DNA from: Arcanobacterium wilhelmae
GTDB taxonomy: Bacteria; Actinomycetota; Actinomycetes; Actinomycetales; Actinomycetaceae
Assembly (NCBI RefSeq): GCF_029632765.1
Contig: NZ_CP121247.1
Location: 62,001-126,000 of the forward strand
DNA length: 64,000 nucleotides
Reading direction: 5' to 3'
Position numbers and translations under genes: made by a program. The notes under the pieces were generated by a model. The model was not told where the DNA came from, did no database searches, and saw only the letters and a list, made by a program, of their open reading frames with translations. Below are positions 1-9,596 of this stretch, in pieces; the first letter of the stretch is position 1; every line of letters starts with the position of its first letter.

Positions 1-2023
1 GGCCACGGAAGCCTACATGGCCGAGCATGTTGAGCCCCGACGTCGCCACTTCGCCTCGGTGGCCGAGCGCCTCGCGTACCTCGTTGCGGAAGGCTACTAC
101 GAGGAGGAAGTGCTCGCTCAGTACAGCCCCGAGTTCCTCGAGCAGATCTACGCCGAGGCCGCCGCGATGGACTTCCACTTTTCCTCATTCCTGGGCGCGT
201 TCAAGTTCCACACCTCCTACGCGCTCAAGAGTTTCGACGGCGCCGAGTACCTGGAGAACTTCGAGGAGCGCACGGTGATGGTTGCGCTCGCGCTCGCGGC
301 CGGCGACGCCGATGGGGCGCTTACGCTCATGCGCGAGATCGTTTCGGGCCGGTTCCAGCCGGCTACGCCCACATTCCTCAACGCGGGCAAGGTGGCGCGC
401 GGCGAACTGGTTTCCTGCTTCCTGCTGCGCATCGAAGACAACATGGAATCGATCGCGCGCGGTATTAATTCGGCTCTGCAGCTTTCTAAGCGTGGCGGCG
501 GTGTGGCGCTGAACCTGACGAACCTGCGCGAGCAGGGCGCACCGATCAAGCGCATCCAGAACCAATCCTCGGGTGTGAACCCCGTGATGAAGCTGCTGGA
601 GGATTCGTTCTCTTACGCTAATCAGCTCGGCGCCCGGCAGGGCGCGGGAGCCGTCTACCTCCACGCCCACCACCCCGATATCCTGCGCTTCCTCGATACG
701 AAGCGCGAGAACGCAGACGAAAAGATCCGCATCAAGACTCTCTCCCTCGGCGTGGTGATCCCGGACATCACCTTCGAGCTGGCCAAGGCGAACGAGCCGA
801 TGTACCTGTTCTCCCCGTACGACGTGGAGCGCGTGTACGGCGTTCCAATGACGGAAATCTCGGTGTCCGAGAAATACCGCGAGATGGTGGCCGACGATCG
901 CATCCGTAAGTACACAATCGATGCGCGCCACTTCTTCCAGACCCTCGCCGAGATCCAGTTCGAATCCGGCTACCCGTACATTGTGTTCGAAGATACGGTC
1001 AACCGCGCGAACCCGATCGACGGGCGCATCTCGATGTCCAACCTGTGCTCGGAAATCCTGCAGGTCTCGGAGGCCTCCGAGCTGAATGCCGATCTTTCCT
1101 ACGAGCACGTGGGCAAGGATATTTCGTGCAATCTCGGCTCGCTCAACATTGCCAAGGCGATGGATGCGAAGGATCTCGGCCGCACGGTGGAAACCGCGAT
1201 CCGCGCGCTCACCGCAGTCTCGGATCAGACCTCCATCGATTCGGTGCCGTCGATCAAGCGTGGCAATGCTGGTTCGCATGCGATCGGCCTGGGGCAGATG
1301 AACCTCCACGGGTATCTTGGCCGCGAGCGGATTTTCTACGGCTCGCCCGAGGCGCTCGATTTCACGAACATCTACTTCTACACCGTGGCCTACCATGCGA
1401 TCCGCGCCTCCATGCTGATTGCGAAGGAGCGCGGCGAAACGTTCGAGGGTTTCGAGCGCTCGGATTACGCCAACGGCTCTTTCTTCGATAAGTACATCGA
1501 GCGCGAGTGGGTCCCGGAAACGCAGCGCGTGTGCGAGCTGTTTGCCGGCCACCACATCCCAACGCAAGACGATTGGCGTCAGCTGCGCTCCGACGTCGCC
1601 GAGCACGGCATGTATAACCAGAACCTGCAGGCCGTGCCGCCCACAGGCTCGATCTCGTACATCAACCACTCCACCTCCTCGATCCACCCGATCGCTTCGA
1701 AGATCGAGATCCGCAAGGAAGGCAAGCTCGGGCGAGTGTACTACCCGGCCGCCTACATGACCAACGAGAACCTTGAATACTTCCAGGACGCGTACGAGAT
1801 CGGCCCGCGCGCCATCATCGACACGTACGCGGTGGCGACCCAGCATGTGGATCAGGGCCTGAGCCTGACGCTGTTCTACCCGGACACGGTTTCCACGCGC
1901 GACGTCAACAAGAACTACATTTACGCGTGGCGCAAGGGCATCAAGAGCCTGTACTACATGCGCATCCGCCAGGCTGCCCTCGAGGGCACCGAGGTGGAGG
2001 GCTGCGTGAGCTGCATGCTCTAG
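1..2023 (+). CDS. nrdE: Ribonucleoside-diphosphate reductase class Ib, alpha subunit (5' partial)
   Basis: Catalytic subunit of aerobic class Ib ribonucleotide reductase, which reduces NDPs to dNDPs with NrdF. The frame is open to the window edge, and the ATG at 17 is internal: family members carry several dozen residues more at the N terminus, so the true start lies upstream. Recognisable blocks are [32 protein letters not shown], the active-site segment [20 protein letters not shown], and the C-terminal redox tail ending EGCVSCML with its CxxC pair. The stop codon overlaps the hemQ stop (tail to tail). nrdF is about 12.6 kb downstream rather than adjacent. nrdH and nrdI are presumably upstream but cannot be seen. 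Confidence 0.97.
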   Translation, partial: ATEAYMAEHVEPRRRHFASVAERLAYLVAEGYYEEEVLAQYSPEFLEQIYAEAAAMDFHFSSFLGAFKFHTSYALKSFDGAEYLENFEERTVMVALALAAGDADGALTLMREIVSGRFQPATPTFLNAGKVARGELVSCFLLRIEDNMESIARGINSALQLSKRGGGVALNLTNLREQGAPIKRIQNQSSGVNPVMKLLEDSFSYANQLGARQGAGAVYLHAHHPDILRFLDTKRENADEKIRIKTLSLGVVIPDITFELAKANEPMYLFSPYDVERVYGVPMTEISVSEKYREMVADDRIRKYTIDARHFFQTLAEIQFESGYPYIVFEDTVNRANPIDGRISMSNLCSEILQVSEASELNADLSYEHVGKDISCNLGSLNIAKAMDAKDLGRTVETAIRALTAVSDQTSIDSVPSIKRGNAGSHAIGLGQMNLHGYLGRERIFYGSPEALDFTNIYFYTVAYHAIRASMLIAKERGETFEGFERSDYANGSFFDKYIEREWVPETQRVCELFAGHHIPTQDDWRQLRSDVAEHGMYNQNLQAVPPTGSISYINHSTSSIHPIASKIEIRKEGKLGRVYYPAAYMTNENLEYFQDAYEIGPRAIIDTYAVATQHVDQGLSLTLFYPDTVSTRDVNKNYIYAWRKGIKSLYYMRIRQAALEGTEVEGCVSCML

Positions 2024-2706
2024 GCGAAGTCGGCCAACTCCACCTTCACGCCAGTGAAGAACGGCGTGTCTTGCCGCACGTGCATGCGCGCTTCGGTCTT
2101 GCGGAAGTCGTACATGAGGTCCACGAGGCGTTCGGGCGAATCGGCCTCCACGCTCACCACCCACTCGTAGTCGGAGAGCGCAAACGTGGCCATCGTGGAC
2201 GACACCACGTCCAGGTATCCCTTGCCCGCCGCCGCATGGTTGCGCATGATCGCGGCGCGCTTCCAATCCGGCAGCAGGTACCAATCGTAGGAACGGATGA
2301 ACGGGTACACGGCCGCGTACTTCGGCGTACGCGAGGACACGAGGAACCCGGGCAAGTGCGAACGGTTGAACTCGGCAGGGCGGTGCACCGCGATCGTTGA
2401 CCACACGGGCTCGAAGTGCTCGCACTCCTGGAATACGCGGTAGGCGGCCTGAAGGGCTTCGGGGTTGTCGGCGCGAAGCCACATCATGAGGTCGGCGTCG
2501 GCGCGGTAGCCGCGCAGATCGTAGAAGCCGCGCACGCTCACGCTGTCAAGTTTCGCCTCGAGCTCAGCGAGGGCTTCGCGGCTCGGCGCCATGCCGTTCA
2601 CCAGACGAAACACTGACCACATCGTGAAGTTGCGGCCGTTGTTAATCGCCTCGACTTCCTCGTCGGTGGGCATGTGATCGAATGCGGGCATTCCTGGGTG
2701 GGTCAT
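2020..2706 (-). CDS. hemQ: Coproheme decarboxylase (ChdC/HemQ, chlorite dismutase family)
   Basis: Last step of the coproporphyrin-dependent haem pathway: two propionates of coproheme are decarboxylated to give haem b. The 228-aa product has the chlorite-dismutase-like fold signature, including the haem-ligand segment [11 protein letters not shown] and the C-terminal run [17 protein letters not shown] chose the ATG at 2706 because AGGAG sits just before it; the frame stays open further upstream through hemH antisense sequence, which is not plausible coding. It is the third gene of a leftward hemA-hemH-hemQ cluster. Its stop overlaps the nrdE stop by four bases. Confidence 0.95.
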   Translation of the reverse strand: MTHPGMPAFDHMPTDEEVEAINNGRNFTMWSVFRLVNGMAPSREALAELEAKLDSVSVRGFYDLRGYRADADLMMWLRADNPEALQAAYRVFQECEHFEPVWSTIAVHRPAEFNRSHLPGFLVSSRTPKYAAVYPFIRSYDWYLLPDWKRAAIMRNHAAAGKGYLDVVSSTMATFALSDYEWVVSVEADSPERLVDLMYDFRKTEARMHVRQDTPFFTGVKVELADFA

Positions 2707-2773
2707 TTTTTCTCCTAAGGTGTGGTTTGTCGGTTCGTTGAGTCTGGGCCGTTTCCGCCGGCCCTGGCGGTGT

Positions 2774-3979
2774 TTAGGGGTGGTCGGGTTTGCCGACGTC
2801 GGGGGTGGGGATTGTGTTTTCGGTCCGTTTTTCCTCCGACGCCGGTATCGGACTTTTCGCCGATGCGTGACCGGAGCGGTGCCCGCGGGGTGCGCCGGAG
2901 GGGCAACACTCTTGTGGAGCGAGGGGAGCGTTGGGCTCAAGGAAGAGCCTGGCGAGCTCGTCCACGAACTCGGGCGCTGTACCGAGCGTTGGAGCGCGGT
3001 GGTAGTCCATGCCGAGCTCGGCGGCGGTTTCGCGGGCTTGAGTGTCGAGGTCGTAGACCACTTCCATGTGGTCGGAAATAAACCCGAAGGGCACCACAGT
3101 GACGGCATCGATCCCGCGTTCGTGCAGGTCGGCGAGGTGATCGCAGATGTCGGGTTCGAGCCACGGCGTGTGTGGTGAGCCGGAGCGCGAGCAGTACACG
3201 AGGTCCCATTCGTCGATCCCGAGCTCGGCCGCGAGGGACCGCGCAAGAATCTTGTGTTGTTCAACGTAGGACGGGTAGGTGTCGGTGCTACCGTCAAACG
3301 TCACCGTTTCACGTGAAACGGTGACGTTTAGCTGTGAAACGGAAGCTTCGTCAGGAGCGGTGGGGTTCGGCGCAAGCTGCGCACCGGCGTCGGGAGCGAC
3401 GCTCGCCTCGAGCACGTGCCCGAGGCCGGACACCGCCTCCATCGCGGACGGGATCGAGTGCGTGACGAAGACGATCCGCGCGTGCGGGCGGGCGGCGAGC
3501 GCCTCGGCCACGATGCGCCGGGTGGCGGCGTAGAACCCGGGCGTGTCCCAGAACGGCGCGACGCGCTCGATCTCGATCGGCGCGCCGGATTCGGCGAGCC
3601 AGCGAGCGATGTCTTCCGAGTACTGCCGGCACGAGGAGTAGCACACATAGGCGGCGGTGGGGATCGCGCGTACGCGCGTCACGCCGGCGGCCGCGAGCTC
3701 GCGCAACACGTCGGCGCCGAACGGGTGCCAGTTGCGGTTCGCCACCAGGACGGGTCCTGCGGCGCCCGCTGCGCGCAGGCGTGCCTCGACGGCGGCGCGC
3801 AACTCCTCGTTTCGCTCGTTAATCGGCGATTTTCCGCCGAAAAGTGAATAATGCTTGCCGACCACTGCGAGGCGCTCGTCGGGAATTCCCCGCCCGCGCG
3901 TCGCATTGCGCAGGAACGGCACCACGTCCTCGGGCTTGTACGGGCCGCCGTAGGACAGCAGGAGATAGGCCTGGCTCAT
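2774..3979 (-). CDS. hemH: Coproporphyrin III ferrochelatase (CpfC/HemH)
   Basis: Inserts Fe2+ into coproporphyrin III. The 401-aa protein has the catalytic His in FVTHSIPSAM and the metal-site Glu in GFISDHMEVVYDLD. SSCRQY supplies the Cys that, with C-terminal cysteines, ligates a [2Fe-2S] cluster in actinobacterial ferrochelatases; a CC pair is present near the C terminus. The protein is longer than usual. About 40 extra residues (roughly 190-235) lie between conserved blocks; their DNA contains the CGACGCCGG motif and a 34-bp palindrome with a parS core. A Pro/Gly-rich tail follows residue ~345. The start overlaps the hemA stop (ATGA) and has AAAGGAG before it. Confidence 0.95.
   Translation of the reverse strand: MSQAYLLLSYGGPYKPEDVVPFLRNATRGRGIPDERLAVVGKHYSLFGGKSPINERNEELRAAVEARLRAAGAAGPVLVANRNWHPFGADVLRELAAAGVTRVRAIPTAAYVCYSSCRQYSEDIARWLAESGAPIEIERVAPFWDTPGFYAATRRIVAEALAARPHARIVFVTHSIPSAMEAVSGLGHVLEASVAPDAGAQLAPNPTAPDEASVSQLNVTVSRETVTFDGSTDTYPSYVEQHKILARSLAAELGIDEWDLVYCSRSGSPHTPWLEPDICDHLADLHERGIDAVTVVPFGFISDHMEVVYDLDTQARETAAELGMDYHRAPTLGTAPEFVDELARLFLEPNAPLAPQECCPSGAPRGHRSGHASAKSPIPASEEKRTENTIPTPDVGKPDHP
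3296..3329. other. Perfect 34-bp palindrome containing a parS (ParB-binding) core
   Basis: The two 17-bp halves are exact reverse complements. The centre, GTTTCACGTGAAAC (3306-3319), equals the 14-bp core of the ParB-binding parS site known from Bacillus and Streptomyces. It lies inside hemH, in a segment encoding a non-conserved insert. A further half-site-like GTGAAAC follows about 15 bp later. The core match is seen directly; ParB binding is inferred. Confidence 0.75.
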
Positions 3980-5280
3980 TGCGGGCTCCTTTCCGTGTGG
4001 TTCAGTTTGTCGGCCGGCGTCGGCAGCGCCGCCGACGCCGGCGCGCTGTTTGTACCGACGAAGCTCGGCTGACGGTTCTCGCTCGCCGTGTCAAGCGCAT
4101 CGGTGAGGGCGCGCGGCCGGGGGAGCGGAGCGCCGAAAACGAGTTCGGCAACCGCGTGGAATTCGGCTGCACGGCCGGCACGCGCGGCGCGCCGCGCCGC
4201 GCTCGCGTAACGGTGCGCGAGGACCGATGCAAAGTGGGCGGCTGGCGCCGCGTTTGCTCCCGGCTCGGCGGCCGCGAGCTCAGAGATTGTGGTGCGGATC
4301 GCGGTGATGAGCGGGTCCATGGCACGGCCCTCGAGCTCGGCGCGGAGATCGTCGAGCCCGTCGGCCACCACCCGCTTTGCCGCAGTGACCTGCTCTTTCG
4401 TCAGCGTAGGCACGGCCGCGCGGATGGTATCGAGCGTGATGAGTCGAACTCCGGCAATCTCGGCGGATGCTGGTTCGACGTCGTGAGAACGCGCCAGGTC
4501 GATGATCGTCAGTGGCCCGCGCCCGGGCATCGCCTCGGCAAGTGCGGTCGCCGTAATCACCGGCTGGCCAGTTCCGCGGCACGTGATCATCACGCGCGGC
4601 GAGACCAGATCCAGCGCGCTCGCGGCCGCGATCCCGTGCCGGCGCGCGAAGGCCTCGGCCCTCCCCGACGCCGACCACACCTCCACGTTCTTCACCCCGA
4701 GCCGCCGCATCGCGGCGAGAGTTGCGCCCGCGTAGGAGCCTGTTCCCACCAGAAGCACATTCGCGCTCGGCCAGTGGATTTCCGACGCCGGGGTTCTCGC
4801 CAGCTCAAGTGCTGTGGCGGCGATCGAGCGTCCGCCGGCTGCGAGATCCGTTTCGGCACAGACTCGCCGCGCGGTGGCGAGCGCTCCCCGGCTCACGGTC
4901 TCGAGAAGTTTTGTTGTGGTACCGGCCGCGCGGGCGGCCGCCAGGGCGCGACGCAGTTGGCCCACGATCTCGCGCTCGCCCACCACCAGCGAATCGAGCC
5001 CGGCTGCGACCTCGTAGAGGTGGCGGGCCGCCTGCGGGCCGGACAGGAGTGTGATCGGATGCGGGGCTGCCTGCGAAAACGTGGCGGCGAGCCGCTGTGC
5101 CACGGCCTGTTCACACTCGAGGTAAATCTCAAATCGGTTACACGTGGAAAGCGTGATGTAACCTAAGATGGCGCCATTAATTTTTAAAGTGTCGCTAAAT
5201 ACTTCGATATGTGTTGCGATGACGTCGATTTCTGACGCTGTAAAATCGCTATGGTTTGCGGTGAGAACGTGCAATCGCAT
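3976..5280 (-). CDS. hemA: Glutamyl-tRNA reductase
   Basis: First committed step of C5 tetrapyrrole synthesis: NADPH reduction of glutamyl-tRNA(Glu) to glutamate-1-semialdehyde. The 434-aa product has the catalytic Cys in TLSTCNRFEIY, the helix block AAGLDSLVVGEREIVGQ, and a Rossmann segment NVLLVGTGSYAG. The C-terminal ~40 residues are low complexity and are encoded partly by an inverted pair of the CGACGCCGG motif (4013-4042). It starts at the ATG at 5280, divergent from hemE, and overlaps hemH by four bases, so the two are probably translationally coupled. Confidence 0.95.
   Translation of the reverse strand: MRLHVLTANHSDFTASEIDVIATHIEVFSDTLKINGAILGYITLSTCNRFEIYLECEQAVAQRLAATFSQAAPHPITLLSGPQAARHLYEVAAGLDSLVVGEREIVGQLRRALAAARAAGTTTKLLETVSRGALATARRVCAETDLAAGGRSIAATALELARTPASEIHWPSANVLLVGTGSYAGATLAAMRRLGVKNVEVWSASGRAEAFARRHGIAAASALDLVSPRVMITCRGTGQPVITATALAEAMPGRGPLTIIDLARSHDVEPASAEIAGVRLITLDTIRAAVPTLTKEQVTAAKRVVADGLDDLRAELEGRAMDPLITAIRTTISELAAAEPGANAAPAAHFASVLAHRYASAARRAARAGRAAEFHAVAELVFGAPLPRPRALTDALDTASENRQPSFVGTNSAPASAALPTPADKLNHTERSPQ
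4013..4042. repeat. Inverted pair of the dispersed GCCGACGCCGGC motif inside the 3' end of hemA
   Basis: Two 12-bp copies, GCCGGCGTCGGC (4013-4024) and GCCGACGCCGGC (4031-4042), are exact reverse complements separated by 6 bp, forming a potential hairpin about 35 bp before the hemA stop. It is one of several paired copies of the dispersed motif in this window. Confidence 0.85.
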
Positions 5281-5335
5281 GGTATGATTATGACCTCATC
5301 ACGGAATAACTCCAAATTAGAGATTCGGGAGTGTT
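5281..5335. promoter_or_regulatory. Divergent hemA/hemE promoter region
   Basis: Only 55 bp separate the divergent starts of hemA and hemE, so both promoters must lie here or reach into the genes. GGGAG precedes the hemE ATG. GAGG precedes the hemA ATG at about 11 bp. A TATGAT (5283-5288, + strand) could be a -10 hexamer for hemE, but no convincing -35 is spaced correctly. Compactness suggests shared control of both arms of the haem cluster; that is inference. Confidence 0.4.
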
Positions 5336-6331
5336 ATGCAAAGCCTTCTCGAGGCGGCGCGCGGTGTCGCGCAAAATCCCCCTCCGATCTGGTTCATGCG
5401 CCAGGCTGGCCGTTCACTGCCTGAATACCGGCGAGTGCGCGCAGACATCCCGATGCTCGAGGCCTGTCTGCGCCCCGAACTCGCTGCCGAAATCACGATG
5501 CAGCCCGTGTGGCGGCACGGTGTGGACGGCGCTGTGTTCTTCTCGGACATCGTTATCCCCCTCAAGCTCGCCGGCGTGGACGTCGAGATCGCGCCCGGCG
5601 TCGGGCCCGTGTTCGCCGAGCCGATCCGCACCCGCGCCGACGTCGATCGGCTGGTTTCTCGCGAAGTCACCGATTGGAGCGCGATCGAGGACGGCGTGAG
5701 GATCGTTGCGCATGAGCTCACGGTTCCCGTGATCGCCTTTGGCGGCGCACCCTTCACGCTCGCCGCCTACCTCGTGGAAGGCCGGCCCTCGCGCGATCAC
5801 CTCGCCGCCCGCACGCTCATGCACTCCGATCTCGCCGCCTGGAACGATCTGCTGGCATGGTGTGCGCGCCTCACGCGCGGCTTCATCCAGGCACAAATCC
5901 GCGCAGGCGCACGCATCGCGCAACTGTTCGATTCGTGGGCCGGTTCGCTCTCGCTTGCCAACTACGAGCAACACGTCTTTCCGCATTCGTCTGCGGCGCT
6001 CGCTGATCTCGGCGTGCCCACGATCCACTTCGGCGTTGGAACAGCGCACCTGCTACAGGCCATGGCTCGCGCCACCGACGTCGTCGGGGTAGACGAGCGA
6101 ACGCCACTCGAGCTCGCGGCGCGGCTCGCGCCCGGGAAACCCCTCCAAGGCAACATCGATCCGGCGATGCTCGCCGCGCCGTGGGAGGTGCTCGCCGCGC
6201 ACGTCGATGCTGTGATTGCCGCCGGGCGCGCCGCCCCCGCACACATTCTCAACCTCGGGCACGGCGTGCCACCCACCACCGATCCCGAGGTCCTCACCCG
6301 CCTGGTGGCCTACGTGAAGGAGCACGAATGA
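5336..6331 (+). CDS. hemE: Uroporphyrinogen decarboxylase
   Basis: Decarboxylates the four acetate side chains of uroporphyrinogen III to give coproporphyrinogen III. The 331-aa protein starts with the diagnostic PPIWFMRQAGR active-site loop and has FGGAPFTLAAYL and the C-terminal LNLGHGVPPTTDPE signature. The first gene of the rightward haem operon; its TGA overlaps the next ATG. Confidence 0.97.
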   Translation: MQSLLEAARGVAQNPPPIWFMRQAGRSLPEYRRVRADIPMLEACLRPELAAEITMQPVWRHGVDGAVFFSDIVIPLKLAGVDVEIAPGVGPVFAEPIRTRADVDRLVSREVTDWSAIEDGVRIVAHELTVPVIAFGGAPFTLAAYLVEGRPSRDHLAARTLMHSDLAAWNDLLAWCARLTRGFIQAQIRAGARIAQLFDSWAGSLSLANYEQHVFPHSSAALADLGVPTIHFGVGTAHLLQAMARATDVVGVDERTPLELAARLAPGKPLQGNIDPAMLAAPWEVLAAHVDAVIAAGRAAPAHILNLGHGVPPTTDPEVLTRLVAYVKEHE

Positions 6332-7836
6332 TCGGAATTGTGGGAGGCGGCCTGGCCGGCCTCGTCATGGCGAAAGAGCTGGCCGAGGCAGGTAAACGCG
6401 TGGTGCTTTTCGAAGAGCGGCCCAACCTCGGAGGGCTGATCCCGGCCGGGCGGCTCGCGGGCGTGAGCGTAGATTTCGGCGCAGACGCCTACACACGACG
6501 GAACCCGGACGTCACCGAGTACATCCGCTCGCTCGGCCTGCGCCCGATCCTGCCGAACGGCCGCTCCTGGATTTACGACGGCGACGCCTTCCCCATCCCT
6601 GCCAACGCCACCTGCGGGATCCCGGCCGACGTGGCAAACCCCGACGTCGTCGGGCTGCTTGCCGATCCGGCGCGTGTTGCGCGCGATCTCGAGCTTGGGC
6701 CGGAAGTGGGCGCGGGCGCGACCACGATGGGCGAGCTCGTACGCGCACGCATGGGCGAGGAGCTGATGGAGAAGATCGTGGCGCCGATTGTCTCGGCCGT
6801 GTATTCGATCCATCCGGATCGGCTCGCGCTCGATCCGGTGCTGGGGGCGAACTTCGCGCGGCTCGGCACACTGAGCGCGGCCGTGGCTGCCGGGCTGGAC
6901 GGCCCGGCGATTGGCTCGATCGAGGGCGGCATGAGCCGGCTACCGTTGCGGCTCGCGCAGCTCGCGCGCGCTGCCGGGGCTGAAATCCGCACGGGCGCGA
7001 AGGTTGTGGGCCTGGAGCCGGGTGCGATCCTGGTTCGCGACGCCGGCGCTACCGGTGGTGCTGCGGGCGCGGCTGGCGTTTCGGGCGTAGGGGAGGAGGC
7101 CGGCGTCGAGCGTGTGGAGGTGGAACACATCATCGTCGCCACCGGAATCGCGCGGGCAGTGGGGCTGTTGCCGGGTGTGATGGAGTGCGAGCCGATCGAG
7201 ATCCCGGCCGGGCGGCTCACCACGCACGTCAACCTGGCGTTGAATGCTCCCGAGCTTCGCGAGGGGCCCCGCGGGAGCGGGATTTTGACTAAAGCGGGCA
7301 CGTGCCGCGCCAAGGCGATCTCGCACATGAGTCACAAGTGGCCGTGGCTGCGCGAGGCGAGCGAGTGCGAGTTTTTGCGAGTCTCGTACGCGGTGAACGA
7401 GCAAGTACCGATTGCGCATGCGCTTGAGGATGCGTCGTTGCTTCTCGGTGTGCAGTTGCGCGAGGAGCAGGTGCGCGATTCGTACGTGTTGCGCTGGGGT
7501 GGCGCGCTCACGCCTTCTACGCCGGCGCTTCGGGAATGGGCCGCGGGTTTGCGCGTGCCGAGCGGAGTGTCCGTGGTTGGGGTGTGGCGTGCCGGTTCTG
7601 GAATCTCGGCGGTGTTGCCGCACGCACTCGCCGAAGCGGATCGGATTCTTGGACGTGAGCCGGGCGCCGGCGTCGGCGGAGCGGACGCGATGCCGACCGG
7701 GTCGGGCGTGAACCGAGCTGACGGCGTCGGCGCGAGCGAAGCTGGTGTGGACCGCGCGAGCGAAACTGCTCTGGATGGCGCGAGCGGAACGGCTGGCGTC
7801 GCTGGCGGCGCAGGAGAAGTGGGTGAGCGGCGATGA
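6328..7836 (+). CDS. hemY: Coproporphyrinogen III oxidase (CgoX), HemG/HemY-type FAD enzyme
   Basis: Six-electron oxidation of coproporphyrinogen III to coproporphyrin III, the substrate of HemH. The 502-aa protein begins with the FAD dinucleotide fold IGIVGGGLAGLVMAKEL and has the conserved glycine-rich SIEGGMSRLP and a C-terminal FAD region (VVGVWRAGSGISAVL). I chose the ATG at 6328 (GAAGGAG upstream) rather than the earlier in-frame start inside hemE. A Gly/Ala-rich insert at about residues 235-260 and a ~50-residue low-complexity tail are absent from typical homologues; both carry copies or near-copies of the dispersed motif. With HemH and HemQ nearby, the coproporphyrin-dependent role is favoured over protoporphyrinogen oxidase. 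Confidence 0.93.
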   Translation: MIGIVGGGLAGLVMAKELAEAGKRVVLFEERPNLGGLIPAGRLAGVSVDFGADAYTRRNPDVTEYIRSLGLRPILPNGRSWIYDGDAFPIPANATCGIPADVANPDVVGLLADPARVARDLELGPEVGAGATTMGELVRARMGEELMEKIVAPIVSAVYSIHPDRLALDPVLGANFARLGTLSAAVAAGLDGPAIGSIEGGMSRLPLRLAQLARAAGAEIRTGAKVVGLEPGAILVRDAGATGGAAGAAGVSGVGEEAGVERVEVEHIIVATGIARAVGLLPGVMECEPIEIPAGRLTTHVNLALNAPELREGPRGSGILTKAGTCRAKAISHMSHKWPWLREASECEFLRVSYAVNEQVPIAHALEDASLLLGVQLREEQVRDSYVLRWGGALTPSTPALREWAAGLRVPSGVSVVGVWRAGSGISAVLPHALAEADRILGREPGAGVGGADAMPTGSGVNRADGVGASEAGVDRASETALDGASGTAGVAGGAGEVGERR

Positions 7837-8843
7837 TGTTGCGGGTCGGAACGCGAACCTCCGCGCTTGCGCTCGCGCAGGCGGAAGCTGCGGCCGCGCA
7901 GATCGTCGAGATCGCAGGGCTAGACGGCTACGAAATCATTGGCATCACAACGAAAGGCGACGTCAGCAGGAAACCGCTGCACACAGTTGGCGGGTCGGGG
8001 CTGTTCACGGGCGCGGTGCGCGAGGCGCTCGCAGCCGGTAAGTGCGACGTCGTCGTTCACTCGTCGAAAGATCTGCCAGCCGCGCTCGACCCGCGCTTCG
8101 CCGTGATCTATCCCCCGCGCGAGAACCCCGCTGACGTGCTGTGCTCGCGCATGCCGTTAGCCGAGCTACCAGCGGGTTCACGGGTGGGAACCGGTTCGCC
8201 GCGGCGCGCGGCTCAACTCTTGGCAATGCGGCCAGACCTCGTGGCTGTGCCGATTCGCGGCAATGTGCCCACGCGGCTCGCCGCCGTGGGCGAGGGATGC
8301 GACGCCGTGATCCTCGCGCGCGCGGGGTTGAACCGGCTCGGGATTTTTGGCGATGACGGCGTGGTTTTTGAGGAGCTGCCAGTGGAAACATTCGTGCCGG
8401 CCGCGGGGCAGGGCGCGCTCGGGATCGAGGCCGCTGCGGGAAGCTGGGCCGCGCAGGCGGCGCGCGTGATCAACGATCCGCGCACTGAGATGGAGGTGAG
8501 TGCCGAGCGTGCCTTCATGGCGGCGATCGGGGCTGGATGCACTACGCCCGTCGGCGTGCTCGGGCGTGCGCAGATGCGGGACGTGCCCAACGTGGAGGCT
8601 GCGCCTGATGTTGCTAAAGCCGAGAACAGTGGTCCATTCCATGTGTGCGTCGGTGCAAGCGTAGACGTTTCGGTGGGTGCGATTGAGTTACATGCGCGCT
8701 ACTGCGGGGCCGCGAACTTCTCTCTCGAGTGCGGTGTAGGTGCTACGCCGGAAGCGGAGATCAACGAGCGTGTTCGCACAGGTAGTGCGGCCGAAGCGGC
8801 GCAAATGCTGGCCGCGAGGTTCCGTGCGGCGGGCATCGAGTGA
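7833..8843 (+). CDS. hemC: Porphobilinogen deaminase (hydroxymethylbilane synthase)
   Basis: Polymerises four porphobilinogens to hydroxymethylbilane. The 336-aa protein has RVGTRTSALALAQA at the N terminus, the active-site loop VVHSSKDLPA, and the dipyrromethane-cofactor Cys in IGAGCTTPVGVLG. It is slightly longer than usual (about 310), with additional sequence in the C-terminal domain. The start overlaps the hemY stop; an ATG three bases later is an alternative. Confidence 0.95.
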   Translation: MMLRVGTRTSALALAQAEAAAAQIVEIAGLDGYEIIGITTKGDVSRKPLHTVGGSGLFTGAVREALAAGKCDVVVHSSKDLPAALDPRFAVIYPPRENPADVLCSRMPLAELPAGSRVGTGSPRRAAQLLAMRPDLVAVPIRGNVPTRLAAVGEGCDAVILARAGLNRLGIFGDDGVVFEELPVETFVPAAGQGALGIEAAAGSWAAQAARVINDPRTEMEVSAERAFMAAIGAGCTTPVGVLGRAQMRDVPNVEAAPDVAKAENSGPFHVCVGASVDVSVGAIELHARYCGAANFSLECGVGATPEAEINERVRTGSAAEAAQMLAARFRAAGIE

Positions 8844-8847
8844 GCTG

Positions 8848-9549
8848 ATGCGGGTAGCGATCACGCGCCGAGGTGGCGCGCTAGCGAGCGGGTATGCGCA
8901 GTTTCCGCTCACTCGCAGGCGAGCGTGGCCAGACGGAGTGGTCGCGCTCCGCCAGGAACTAGCCATTGCTCAGGAAGGAACCTGGCTGGCGGTGACATCT
9001 GGTTTTACCTTCCAGGTGATGCGTGAGGCCGGGATCGAGATTCCCGCAGGGATTCGCCTCGCGTGCGTCGGCCGGGCAACGGCCGCGCATGCACCGTTCA
9101 TGCCACAGGTGATTGGCGGTGGGGCGGCGAGCGCGGCCGCGCTCGCCGCCCAATTCCCGCAGCCCGGCGAAAATAATCGCGTGATCTACCCCTGCTCGGC
9201 CCTCGCTTCACACGTGCTCGAGGAATCCCTCACGCAGCGCGGCTACCAGGTGAAACGCCTCGAGATCTACACTTCGGATCCGGAGCCGGAAGCGGTTCGA
9301 GCCCTTGCGAACTACGCGCCGAACGCCATCGTGGTCACCTCGGGAAGTGCGGCCCGTGCGCTCGCGGCATACTACCCCCAGCCCTTGCCGGCCCTCGTGG
9401 CCATAGGCGAACCCACCGCTAGCGCGATCCACGAATGCGGGTTCACGCCCGCGGCGATCGCGCACGAACCAACCCCCGCCGGCATCGCCGCCGCCGTCAC
9501 GAGCGCCTCCCGCGAGCCAGCATGCAACGCGCCGCCGTCGCCCGCGTGA
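8848..9549 (+). CDS. hemD: Uroporphyrinogen-III synthase
   Basis: Cyclises hydroxymethylbilane with D-ring inversion. HemD is poorly conserved, so identification leans on position between hemC and hemB and on features: a short 233-aa two-lobe protein starting [10 protein letters not shown], the central [17 protein letters not shown] and [11 protein letters not shown], then [14 protein letters not shown] and [13 protein letters not shown] took the ATG at 8848, four bases after the hemC stop; earlier starts would lie inside hemC. Confidence 0.88.
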   Translation: MRVAITRRGGALASGYAQFPLTRRRAWPDGVVALRQELAIAQEGTWLAVTSGFTFQVMREAGIEIPAGIRLACVGRATAAHAPFMPQVIGGGAASAAALAAQFPQPGENNRVIYPCSALASHVLEESLTQRGYQVKRLEIYTSDPEPEAVRALANYAPNAIVVTSGSAARALAAYYPQPLPALVAIGEPTASAIHECGFTPAAIAHEPTPAGIAAAVTSASREPACNAPPSPA

Positions 9550-9596
9550 ACCACACACCGGCGTCGTCCACAATCTCCCCACAAGAAAGGCCAACC

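Noticed and set aside
185..2482. 765-aa antisense open frame across nrdE
   Set aside because: Arg/His-rich shadow typical of GC-rich third positions; the plus strand encodes a clear NrdE and the minus-strand HemQ is in another frame.
3844..5166. 440-aa frame antisense to hemA
   Set aside because: Arg/Gly-rich composition, no ribosome-binding site, fully overlaps a certain gene.
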